Source: Puia sp. (GTDB taxonomy: Bacteria > Bacteroidota > Bacteroidia > Chitinophagales > Chitinophagaceae). Taken from it: a stretch of 62,313 bases of DNA. The stretch lies in assembly GCA_031292515.1 (NCBI GenBank), contig JARLGZ010000134.1, positions 1 to 62,313 on the forward strand. Direction: 5' to 3'. Below, piece by piece: positions 51,416 to 60,150 of the stretch (its first letter is position 1; each line of letters opens with the position of its first letter). The translations under genes and the position numbers were made by a program. The notes beneath the pieces are model-generated. The model made no database searches. It saw nothing but the letters and a program-made list of their open reading frames with translations, and was not told the DNA's origin.

Positions 51416-54400
51416 ACAATGACGGTATATAATGTTTACTATCTTTATCAGAGGGATCCAGGGAAACGGAGACGGTACTCGTCCGGCCCTGTACCCAGGC
51501 GAATATCAGCGGCAATATAAAAAGGGCGGCAAAGGTAGAGGCGATAAGACCTCCGATCACGGCGCGGCCGAGGGGCGCGGCCTGGTCGCCACCTTCCCCG
51601 AGACCCGATGCCATGGGGATCATGCCCACTACCATCGCGACGCTGGTCATGAGGATGGGACGGAGACGCACGGCAGCCGATTCACGGGCAGCCTGCAAGG
51701 CATTGCCGGAGTGTGACCGTAATTGTTCCGCATTGGTAACCAGCAGCACGGAGTTGGAAATAGACACCCCTACGGACATGATCATCCCCATATAAGATTG
51801 AAGATTCAGTGTCGAACCGGTCAGCATGAGCAAGGCCAGGGAGCCCAGCAACACGGCAGGAACCGTACACAGGGTCACCAGGGAGACCTTGAAAGACTGG
51901 AAGTTGGCAGCAAGCATCAGAAAGATCACGATGACGGCTGTCAACAGGCCTGTTTGCAGGCTGTCAAGGGTGTCGGTCAGTACCTGCATCAATCCCCTCT
52001 TCTCGATGGAAAGCCCGCGTGGCAGCTGACCCAGCGATGCAATGGCGTTATCTACATCGACCGAAGCCCTTCCCAGATCTTTTTTATACAGATTCGCTGT
52101 AACGGAGAGGACGGGCGTCGCACCGATATCGTCGGCTTCTCCGTAGACGGAATCCACGGTGATGGAAGCCACATCGCTTAATTGCGGCCGCGATGAATTC
52201 GGATTGATCGAAGTCTCGCCGATATCGTGGATACTGGTCATTTTGTTTTCCGGGACCTGTACCTGAACGAAATAAGAGAGATTGGACTTATGGTCGACCC
52301 AGACATTCTTTTCTGTAAACCGGGAGGAAGAGGTGGCGGCGATCAGGGAACGGCTGATGGAAGAGGCGTCCGCGCCCAGTTGCGCCGCACGTACGCGGTC
52401 GATATTGATATTGATGGCGGGATAGTGGATCGCCTGTCCGAGCTGTACGTCCCGGAGGTAAGGGATCTGTTTCAATTTGTCGATGACCTTGTAGGCGTAT
52501 TGCTCATTCAGTTTTTTGTTTTTGCCGATCAGCTTTATTTCGATGGGCGTCGGAGAACCCTGGCTGAGGATCTTGTCGGTCAGTTCGATCGGTTCGAAAG
52601 ACACTTTCAGATCCGGCATGTCCCGGTGGATTTTCTCCCTGAATTCGTCTTTCAGGTCATCCATCTTCACTTTATAGTCTTCTTTCAGGCTCACCTGCAG
52701 CACGCTCTCCTGTGGTCCTGCCATGAACAGGTACACCGGGTTGGTGGAGAATTGGGAACCGTGCATGCCCACCATGGCGGAGGTAACCCCGATGTTGTCG
52801 TGGCCGACCATCGTATCGAGGATATGGAGGGTCTTTATCATATCTTCTTCGGTCCTTTCGATACGGGTTCCGTCCGGCGCCCGTAAACGGACCTGGAATT
52901 GGCCGGCGTTGGATTTCGGCAATACATCACGGCCGATATGGTTTATTAGTAAATAAGCGCCCCCGAGGCCCAGCACGATATAGGCGATGGCTATCGGGAC
53001 GCGGAAAGGCATGACCCTGTCCATAAAACGGAGAAAGCGGTTCCTGAACTTGTCGAAGCCGGTGAGTTTTCCATCTTTCCCGGAACCATGCTCCAGTGCC
53101 TTCATCTTCTCTTCGGCGGCGCCTTCTTTTTCGTCGGCCGCGCTCAGACCGGATGCGCGGAATTCTTCCTCATCCGATTTGAATTTCCCTTTACCATGAT
53201 GTCCTTTCATGAGCCAGTTGGCCATTACAGGCACAAAAGTCTGCGCCATGAGATAGGAGACGATCATGGAAAAAGCGATTGCCAGGGCCAGGGGCAGGAA
53301 CAGCGAGCCGGGGATGCCGCTCATCGTGAAGGCCGGGGCAAATACCGCCAGGATACAAAGCAGGATGAGTAGTTTGGAGAAGGCGATTTCCCGGCAGGCG
53401 TCCCAGATGGCCAGGGACTTCGGTTTCCCCATCGACAGGTGCTGGTGTATATTTTCTATGGTCACCGTCGATTCGTCGACCAGGATCCCAATAGCCAGCG
53501 AAAGACCGCTGAGGGTCATGATATTGATCGTCTGGTGGAATAAATTCAGGAAGAGGACCCCGGAGATCACGCAGATCGGAATGGTCAGGATCACGATGGA
53601 AGCGCCCCGGGCGTCCCCAAGGAAGAGCAGCACCATCAGCCCGGTAAGGATAGCCCCGATCGCTCCTTCTGTGAGCAGGTTCTTTACCGCGTTGATCACA
53701 TAGACCGATTGGTCGAACTCATAGGACAGCTTTACGTCTTCCGGCAACTGTGCCTGAAAACGGGGAATGGCCTTTTTCAGGTTCTGTACGACTTCCCAGG
53801 TGGAGGCGGCAGCGGATTTCGTAATGGGCAGGTATACCGACCGTTTGCCGTTGATCAGGGCGTAGCCGGCGGTGATATCGGCCCCGTCTTCCACCGTGGC
53901 TACATCCTTGAGGTAGATATTCTGTACGCTGTTGGTATAGATGGGGATATTCTCAAAATCCTTTACCGTTTCTATGGTTGAGTTAGACGGGGTAAAATAG
54001 TTCAGGTTGCCTATTCGCACGTTTCCGGCCGGGGTCGGCTGGTTATTTATACGCAGCGCGGCCACCAACTGGTCCGGGGTCAGGTTGTGCTGACGCAATA
54101 GTTCAGGATCCGCTTTGATGACCACTGTACGGGCATTCCCCCCGAAAGGCGCCGGCGAAACGAGCCCCGGCACGCTGCTAAAGGCGGCGCGGACGTATAC
54201 GTTGGCCAGATCCTGCAGTTCGTTGTTACTGCGGACCGGGCTGCTCAGGACCAACTGTCCGACCGGTAATGTCGAGGCGTCGAACCGGAGGATGAATGGC
54301 GGCTGCGACCCTGGCGGGAAGCTGGCCTGGGCCCGCGTGGTGTAACCGGTGACTTCGGAAGCGGCCTGGGCCATATTCGTGCCTTCATAGAAGGTGAGCT

Positions 54401-54674
54401 TGATCAGGGTCAGCCCCTGGATATTCTTTGTCTCGATGCTTTTCACGCCTCCGACATACAGCAAAAGATTGACATAGTTCTTCCCGAAATAGGTCTCCAT
54501 CTGGTCGGGGGTGAACCCGCCGTAAGGATGCGAGATATAGATCACCGGCAGGTTCATATCCGGGAAGATGTCGATCTTGATACTACGGACGGCGCCGATC
54601 CCGAAAAACAGCAGCCCTGCCACCAGCACTAAGATGGTGATAGGTTTCCTAAGCGCGCTTCTGATTAATCCCAT
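51396..54674 (-). CDS. RND family efflux transporter permease (HAE/AcrB-like)
   Basis: 1092 aa with twelve expected membrane helices: one at the N-terminus, a block around 335-490, one near 555-575 and a block from about 905 to 1065. The proton-relay region reads LAIGILVDESTVTIENIHQHL; the usual second Asp of the VDD pair is Glu here. Between about 500 and 550 there is a charged insertion (DEEEFRASGLSAADEKEGAA) facing the cytoplasm, not typical of AcrB. The pump probably exports small hydrophobic or cationic compounds. It is co-transcribed with TolC and the adaptor. Confidence 0.9.
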   Translation of the reverse strand: MGLIRSALRKPITILVLVAGLLFFGIGAVRSIKIDIFPDMNLPVIYISHPYGGFTPDQMETYFGKNYVNLLLYVGGVKSIETKNIQGLTLIKLTFYEGTNMAQAASEVTGYTTRAQASFPPGSQPPFILRFDASTLPVGQLVLSSPVRSNNELQDLANVYVRAAFSSVPGLVSPAPFGGNARTVVIKADPELLRQHNLTPDQLVAALRINNQPTPAGNVRIGNLNYFTPSNSTIETVKDFENIPIYTNSVQNIYLKDVATVEDGADITAGYALINGKRSVYLPITKSAAASTWEVVQNLKKAIPRFQAQLPEDVKLSYEFDQSVYVINAVKNLLTEGAIGAILTGLMVLLFLGDARGASIVILTIPICVISGVLFLNLFHQTINIMTLSGLSLAIGILVDESTVTIENIHQHLSMGKPKSLAIWDACREIAFSKLLILLCILAVFAPAFTMSGIPGSLFLPLALAIAFSMIVSYLMAQTFVPVMANWLMKGHHGKGKFKSDEEEFRASGLSAADEKEGAAEEKMKALEHGSGKDGKLTGFDKFRNRFLRFMDRVMPFRVPIAIAYIVLGLGGAYLLINHIGRDVLPKSNAGQFQVRLRAPDGTRIERTEEDMIKTLHILDTMVGHDNIGVTSAMVGMHGSQFSTNPVYLFMAGPQESVLQVSLKEDYKVKMDDLKDEFREKIHRDMPDLKVSFEPIELTDKILSQGSPTPIEIKLIGKNKKLNEQYAYKVIDKLKQIPYLRDVQLGQAIHYPAININIDRVRAAQLGADASSISRSLIAATSSSRFTEKNVWVDHKSNLSYFVQVQVPENKMTSIHDIGETSINPNSSRPQLSDVASITVDSVYGEADDIGATPVLSVTANLYKKDLGRASVDVDNAIASLGQLPRGLSIEKRGLMQVLTDTLDSLQTGLLTAVIVIFLMLAANFQSFKVSLVTLCTVPAVLLGSLALLMLTGSTLNLQSYMGMIMSVGVSISNSVLLVTNAEQLRSHSGNALQAARESAAVRLRPILMTSVAMVVGMIPMASGLGEGGDQAAPLGRAVIGGLIASTFAALFILPLIFAWVQGRTSTVSVSLDPSDKDSKHYIPSLYEQNEK

Positions 54675-54687
54675 GGCTATAATTCAA

Positions 54688-56088
54688 TTAAAATTCTTTA
54701 AAAAACAACGCAAAATCGCCGCTGGCGGCCGACTTGTACAATAGAGCCTGCCAGACATTGGTGTAGGCGATGTCCCGGTCGGTCTCGGCGCGGTTAAGCG
54801 TATAAAGCGCCGTTGTCACGTCTACGATGGTGCTCAGCCCGTTCTTGTACAATACGGTCTTCTGCAGATAGGCATCGGATGCCGCCTGCACCTGCACGGG
54901 AGCCTCATAGTAGTTATCCATCGCATTCTTGATTTTTGTCTCCGCCAGCACGGTCTGTGCTCTCAGTTGCTGGTCCACCAGCCCGTACTCGTCTTGCAGT
55001 CCCATGGAAGTCCATTTCTGGGAGGCGACCTGCTCGTGCACCCGGAGGGGTGTCGTCAGATTCCAGGTGACTCCTACTCCGAAGAGATAGTTACCCCTTC
55101 CGAAACTAACGCCTTTCAGATAGTTCTGCGTGTATCCCTCCGGATTGAGGGCTCCATAGTTATAGTCGAATCCCGTTCCCCGATCCTGGAAGACACTGAA
55201 TAAGGAGAAAGTCGGGTAGTTATAGGTCTTCAGGTATTTCACCTGCTCGTTGCTCAGGTTGATACGATCCTGGTAATATTTGAGGAGGGGATGCGATTGA
55301 ATGGGTATGGCGGGGGGCGTATTGATAGCCGAAGGAATCCTTGCAACAAACACTGTATCTAACTGAAAATCAGCTGGTGGCACCCCCATAAGAATAGCCA
55401 GTTGATTGGCCTGCTCCTGCTGATATTCTTTAGCATTTGTCAGTGCTATTTTCGCATTGGAGACTTCCGCGTTGGCCAGCGACGAGTCCACTCCGGGGTT
55501 CAACCCGTTCTGGGCCCTGGCCACCACGACGATACGCAGCGCCTGGGCACGGTCGAGGTTATTCTGCTCTGATTGGGTCAGTCTCTGGGCGGCGAGTAAA
55601 TTCAGATAGGCGGCAGAGACCCGTATGCCGTGCTCAAAACGTTCCTGGTCGAGATCGCTGATATCCCTGTTCAGGACCGTTTTCGCTACCTGTATCTTCT
55701 CCTTTGCCTTACCGAAAGCGAAGAAATCCCAGTTCACGTTCGCCAGGTAGAGGGCGCCGAACGCCGCATTCCAGTTCTGTGTCGCCAGGGCTGGCCCGGA
55801 TGAGGCGACACCGTATCCACCGAAGCCATAGGACGGTCCGTTCGGCTGATTGATGGTTCCAAAGTCCTGCTGGGCGGAGAGCGTCAGATTAGGCAGGTAT
55901 TCCCGTTGTGTCTCTTTGACGGCGGCGCCGGAAGCCTTGGCATAGTTCGCCTTTGCCCGGATGGTACCGTAGTTGGTGAGAGCCGTTTGCACCGCATCTT
56001 TCAGGGACAACACCTGTGCTCCCGCAGGAAAGGCTTGCGTGTTGAGAATGAATAAGATAAAAACGTAAAATAGATAATTTCTTGACAT
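54688..56088 (-). CDS. TolC family outer membrane efflux protein
   Basis: 466 aa, normal for the family. Signal peptide, then two OEP repeats of long helices and beta strands (VSAAYLNLLAAQRLTQSEQNNLDRAQAL; a second repeat around 350-440 ending in DIAYTNVWQALLYK). It forms the outer-membrane channel for the RND pump encoded 13 bp downstream. Confidence 0.9.
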   Translation of the reverse strand: MSRNYLFYVFILFILNTQAFPAGAQVLSLKDAVQTALTNYGTIRAKANYAKASGAAVKETQREYLPNLTLSAQQDFGTINQPNGPSYGFGGYGVASSGPALATQNWNAAFGALYLANVNWDFFAFGKAKEKIQVAKTVLNRDISDLDQERFEHGIRVSAAYLNLLAAQRLTQSEQNNLDRAQALRIVVVARAQNGLNPGVDSSLANAEVSNAKIALTNAKEYQQEQANQLAILMGVPPADFQLDTVFVARIPSAINTPPAIPIQSHPLLKYYQDRINLSNEQVKYLKTYNYPTFSLFSVFQDRGTGFDYNYGALNPEGYTQNYLKGVSFGRGNYLFGVGVTWNLTTPLRVHEQVASQKWTSMGLQDEYGLVDQQLRAQTVLAETKIKNAMDNYYEAPVQVQAASDAYLQKTVLYKNGLSTIVDVTTALYTLNRAETDRDIAYTNVWQALLYKSAASGDFALFFKEF

Positions 56089-56189
56089 GATAAATGAATA
56101 AACAATTTGCTATGTAAGGAATCGTATCGGGGAGACTGGACCTCTGGCGGCAATCGTTTGCGGCAATCTTGGTTCCGGCTTGGTTCCTG
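56089..56189. other. Gap between the histidine kinase and tolC
   Basis: About 100 bp; GCGGCAATCNT and TTGGTTCCGGC/TTGGTTCCTG occur twice each, perhaps a decayed array. No gene. Confidence 0.35.
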
Positions 56190-57518
56190 TTATTTCAGCG
56201 GTTCCGGGTGCAAAGTGCGGTCAACATTTTGAAGCAATTTTGAAGCATGGGCTTCGGGCTGAAAGAGGATTTCCAGGATATGCTGATTATAAACGTACTT
56301 ATATTGAATGTTAAAGTTATGTAAATCGCAGATTTGCTTGACGATAGCAAGCCCGATGCCGACGGAATCGGCACTTTGATTGCCTTTCTTGAAGCGTTGG
56401 AAGAGTTCCGCGGTTGGTCCTCCGGGCGGATTACCGGTATTGCTGATCACGAGACCGGACCGGCTCAGGATGACTTCGATGTTTCCGTGCAGGGTATTGT
56501 GCCGGATTGCATTGCTGAGCAGGTTGGTGAGCAGCAGGTCGGCCAGAGACCTGTTGATGGGCAGCAACACATGTTCAGCGATATGCGTCCGCAAGGTCAG
56601 GGATTTCATTTGGATGAGCTCCTCAAAAAAGGCCAGGGTCTCGCGGAGGAATTCGCTGAAATCGATGGGCTGGCCGGCCACGTACTCCTGGTTCTCCAAC
56701 CGGGCCAGCAGGATGAGGGAACTATTGATCCTGGAGAGTTTTTCCAGGGAGTTCTGCATCTCCGCGATGAGGATCGCCTGTTCGTCGCGTATATCCGATT
56801 CCATGAGGAGTTCCAGTTTCCCGCGCAGAATGGCGGTGGGTGTCTGCAGTTCATGCGCGGCATTCTCGGTGAACTCCTTCAGCAGTTGGTAATCCTCCAG
56901 CGCCTTGTCGGTCATTTTCTGCAGAAAGCCGCTGAGCTCCCGGAATTCGTCGGTTTGGGTCTGCGGGAGACGAAGGGGCTGTCTTTTCTTCAGGTCGAAG
57001 GACTGGATCACTTTCAGGGTACGTTTAAAGGGCGCCAGTATGTATTTAGAGATGAGCCTTGCCGATATGGCTACCATGATCAGCAGCAGCAGGAGTATCC
57101 ATTTAAACGAGTCGACGACACCCGGCAGCAGTTGGTAGAAAGAAGGAATAAAGGAATAGGAGGAGATCCTATAGATGTGGCCGCCGATCTTATAGAAAGA
57201 GGTCACGATCAACTTGTACTCCCTTCGCTGGAATTCGGGGTTCCATCCGGGACCATGCGTATAAAAGGATTCCAGGCTTGCCGGGATCGAATCAGGCGCG
57301 AGTAATGTGATCGTCGCCCTTTTTCGGGTGGGATGGTTCGCATAGTCCCCACCCTGCCGGATCTGGTCAGCGATCAGGTCATTGAGTCCCTGGTGCCGCA
57401 CAACTTCGACCCGATCGATCTTCCACTGGATCTCATAATATACGATGGCGCCCCCGATGAGGAGCACCAGCAGCATGACCGCTAGGTACCATAGCGTAAA
57501 TTTGTTATTCAGCTTCAT
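56190..57518 (-). CDS. Sensor histidine kinase
   Basis: 442 aa from the Met at 57518 (MKLNNKFTLWYLAVMLLVLL); seven upstream codons are open but not needed. Two membrane helices (about 8-30 and 135-165) enclose a small periplasmic sensor domain. After a linker (HAMP-like, LAPFKRTLKVIQSFDLKK), the HisKA domain carries the His in FTENAAHELQTPTAI, followed by HATPase_c (LLTNLLSNAIRHN, SVGIGLAIVKQI). It pairs with the response regulator encoded just upstream and is likely the sensor for the efflux system. Confidence 0.9.
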   Translation of the reverse strand: MKLNNKFTLWYLAVMLLVLLIGGAIVYYEIQWKIDRVEVVRHQGLNDLIADQIRQGGDYANHPTRKRATITLLAPDSIPASLESFYTHGPGWNPEFQRREYKLIVTSFYKIGGHIYRISSYSFIPSFYQLLPGVVDSFKWILLLLLIMVAISARLISKYILAPFKRTLKVIQSFDLKKRQPLRLPQTQTDEFRELSGFLQKMTDKALEDYQLLKEFTENAAHELQTPTAILRGKLELLMESDIRDEQAILIAEMQNSLEKLSRINSSLILLARLENQEYVAGQPIDFSEFLRETLAFFEELIQMKSLTLRTHIAEHVLLPINRSLADLLLTNLLSNAIRHNTLHGNIEVILSRSGLVISNTGNPPGGPTAELFQRFKKGNQSADSVGIGLAIVKQICDLHNFNIQYKYVYNQHILEILFQPEAHASKLLQNVDRTLHPEPLK

Positions 57519-57560
57519 TCTTTTGGCGTTACAAATCAAATTATTGCATCATCCAATTCT

Positions 57561-57705
57561 ATTTTAGCTTTAGATTCTGTTTTTGGTTTGAACTCAAATT
57601 TAATTGCAGGTTCAATTTCAATTTTGGATTCGAATTTAACTTTAGGTTCAATTTTGGCTTTAGATTCGAATGTAGCTTTCAGTTCGAATTTAGTTTTGGA
57701 CTCAG
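57561..57705. repeat. 18-bp tandem array, 8 copies
   Basis: Eight units with consensus ATTTAACTTTAGGTTCGA, each 18 bp except one of 19, between the response regulator and the kinase gene. Although the period is a multiple of three, the minus-strand frame that stays open (Lys/Glu/Phe repeats such as KFESKAKIEP) has no start codon, so I do not call it a gene. Confidence 0.85.
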
Positions 57706-57756
57706 TTTCGGGCTTCCGGCTGTGAATGATGTCAGGGCCGGCACGGAATCCCTGCT

Positions 57757-58446
57757 CTATGCCTCCCGGTTGGCGGCGATGAATTTATATCCCAATCCAT
57801 AGACGGTCCCGATATAGTCGTTGCCGCCGGCTCCGCTGATCTTACGGCGAAGGTTCTTCACATGCTGGTAGACAAAGTCGAAATTAGCCAAATTATCGGT
57901 GTAGTCTCCCCATAGATGGGCGGCGATGGACTGGCGCGAGAGCACCCGGTTCTTATTGACCAGGAAATAGAGCAGCAGATCGAATTCCTTCCGGGTCGTG
58001 TCGAGGAGCTTGTCCCCGACCCGGGCTTCGAGGGTATCGGTATTCAGACTGATCTCGTTGAACTGTACGATGTTGGCGCCTTCGAGGTTTTTCCTCCGGT
58101 AGATGGCCCTGATGCGGGCATGTAATTCGGCAAGATGGAAGGGCTTTGTGAGATAGTCGTCCGCTCCGTTTTCGAGACCGGCCACCTTGTCATCGAGTGC
58201 GTTCCTGGCGGAGATGATCAGCACGTTGCTTTGGGGATGCTCGGTGCGTATCAGGTTCAGCAGGTTGAGGCCGTTCCCATCGGGGAGGGAGATGTCCAGG
58301 AGTATGCAATCGTAGCTGAACAGCTCCAGCTTCTCGCGGGCGGCATCGAAGGTGTCACACAACTCGCAGATATAGCCTTCCGAAGCGAGAAAATCGTGGA
58401 TATTCCGGGCCAGCTCCTGGTGGTCTTCGATGATCAATACCTTCAT
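57757..58446 (-). CDS. OmpR/PhoB-type response regulator
   Basis: 229 aa. The receiver domain has Asp51 as the phosphorylation site (LLDISLPDGNG) with acidic residues at 7-8 (IIEDHQE) and Lys near 103 (DYLTKPF). The C-terminal winged helix-turn-helix is complete (RKEFDLLLYFLVNKNRVLSR, NLRRKISGAGGNDYIGTVYGLGYKF). It lies 9 nt after the tlpA-like gene and upstream of the kinase, so it probably controls the whole efflux operon. Confidence 0.95.
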   Translation of the reverse strand: MKVLIIEDHQELARNIHDFLASEGYICELCDTFDAAREKLELFSYDCILLDISLPDGNGLNLLNLIRTEHPQSNVLIISARNALDDKVAGLENGADDYLTKPFHLAELHARIRAIYRRKNLEGANIVQFNEISLNTDTLEARVGDKLLDTTRKEFDLLLYFLVNKNRVLSRQSIAAHLWGDYTDNLANFDFVYQHVKNLRRKISGAGGNDYIGTVYGLGYKFIAANREA

Positions 58447-58455
58447 CCCCTAAAA

Positions 58456-59997
58456 TTAGGGAGTTTTATTCAATGCCGTTTCTAACTGGAAGTATAAAGC
58501 ATCTCCGTCTCCCGGACGTTTGGCATTGTCGACCATTATATTGCCTGATCTATCGAAAATAAAATAGTGCGGATAAGCCTGGTCGCTGTCGGCAATACCC
58601 AGTTCATTCCACAGGGAAGCTATCTGATCGGCTGTCCTGCGCACGTGTTCACCTGTAAGATTGTTGACGAAGATAAAATCCCGCCACACTTCATCGTCTT
58701 TGTCCTCATCACTTGCGATATATAAAAAAACAATGTCCCGGCCTTTCAAACGGTCTTTCAATGCCGGCTCAAAAGCCATATCTTCTATGCAATGAGGACA
58801 CCAGGTACCCCACATATCTATAAAGACGATCTTACCTTTATAGGGAGCCAAAAGCATCTTTAATGAAGATATATCTCTATAATCCGGTCTGATCTTAATA
58901 TTCAGATTGCCTGCGTACTGCTCTCTCGCTTTCTTCAATGGAGCAAACATTTTTTCCGATGCCGTTATATATTGCCTGCTAGCACAGTGTGCCTTAATGA
59001 AATTGAGCAGTTTAGCGGCCGATTGCAATTGACCTGACATGCAAAAGTCGGACAGCAGATTCGTCAAATGTTTTTCCCATGCATACCGGGGGAGCAATCC
59101 TCCGAGACGGGTTGAAAAAAGATATACTTCATTGTTCCTGTCGGGGTCGTTTGCAAGCTCCTTAAACGTAACACCCGTATTGTTTTCAAATAGGCTATCG
59201 GCATGCCCTCTGTTATTGTCCGTGCCATAAACATATATTGTCTTCCATAGTTTAAACCTGAAGTAACTATCCAGGTATAAATTAGCGTTCATACTTATAT
59301 TTAATTCATCTTCAGTAGGTACTGTAAAATCCGACAAAACGGTATCTATGAAATGAGTATTGAAACCAATCCGATTTTCAGCGTTGTTTAATAGACCGCC
59401 CAGGTTTTGGGATACCGCATTCGCGTAGAAATACCTGAGTTCCGCAGCAATGATTTTTTTTAAATTCAAAGGCACCCCTGCCTGATAAACCACTTGCCGG
59501 GCACTGTCAAGACTATGCTTTATAACCGGCAACTTAATACTGATAACAGAATCTACCGACCAGTGGGCATAGGAGTCTTTTAGTTTCAGCTCCTTTATAA
59601 AGGGGAGAGTAAGCACATCTGTCAGCTTTAGCTTTTGTATCAAATCATTTTCCGTTTTGGCTTTTCCGGAAAAGCTGAACATTTGCCGGGATCTGCCGGC
59701 ATTAATATTTATGTGCAAGGGCCTGCCGGGACTTAGCAACAGCCACTGCCTGTTTTCTTTATAAACCAGCAAAACAAACTTCGCGGTATGGCAAGGATAA
59801 GATAGGTGGAAATTGCCGAGGGCATCGGGATGCAGATAGACAGAGTTTTTTTTCCAATAGTTCCCGTTATAAGATTCATTCATTTCTACAGTATCCTGCT
59901 TCGCTGCTCCAAGAAGGGTCCCTGTAAGCACTAGTTGCTGGCCGACACAAACTTGTGTGCAAATAAACAATAGTAAGAACAGTTTAAATTTTGTCAT
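58456..59997 (-). CDS. TlpA family thioredoxin-like protein with N-terminal DUF4369-like domain
   Basis: 513 aa from the Met at 59997, which starts a signal peptide (MTKFKLFLLLFICTQVCVGQ); sixteen more upstream codons are unlikely to be used. Residues about 22-120 look like the DUF4369-type beta domain. After a long helical region (about 150-350), a thioredoxin domain has the active site WCPHC (Cys400, Cys403). The fold suggests disulfide reduction or protein thiol quality control in the periplasm. It is the first gene of the run into the two-component/RND genes. Confidence 0.85.
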   Translation of the reverse strand: MTKFKLFLLLFICTQVCVGQQLVLTGTLLGAAKQDTVEMNESYNGNYWKKNSVYLHPDALGNFHLSYPCHTAKFVLLVYKENRQWLLLSPGRPLHININAGRSRQMFSFSGKAKTENDLIQKLKLTDVLTLPFIKELKLKDSYAHWSVDSVISIKLPVIKHSLDSARQVVYQAGVPLNLKKIIAAELRYFYANAVSQNLGGLLNNAENRIGFNTHFIDTVLSDFTVPTEDELNISMNANLYLDSYFRFKLWKTIYVYGTDNNRGHADSLFENNTGVTFKELANDPDRNNEVYLFSTRLGGLLPRYAWEKHLTNLLSDFCMSGQLQSAAKLLNFIKAHCASRQYITASEKMFAPLKKAREQYAGNLNIKIRPDYRDISSLKMLLAPYKGKIVFIDMWGTWCPHCIEDMAFEPALKDRLKGRDIVFLYIASDEDKDDEVWRDFIFVNNLTGEHVRRTADQIASLWNELGIADSDQAYPHYFIFDRSGNIMVDNAKRPGDGDALYFQLETALNKTP

Positions 59998-60150
59998 TTC
60001 AGTGTGGATTACAAGTGTAAAGCCGAATGTGTTCTGGCGTAACAATTCATGCCGGAAGTATAATCATTGGATCCTCCTTTCGTGAAAAGGTTACAAATAT
60101 TTGGAGAGACCTGCCCCTGCAAATATCGGGTCAGGCCGGTTGTTCGCCCC

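Noticed and set aside
57561-57756. Repeat-encoded Lys/Glu protein on the minus strand
   Set aside because: The frame stays open but has no start codon, and the other arrays have periods that do not preserve frame.
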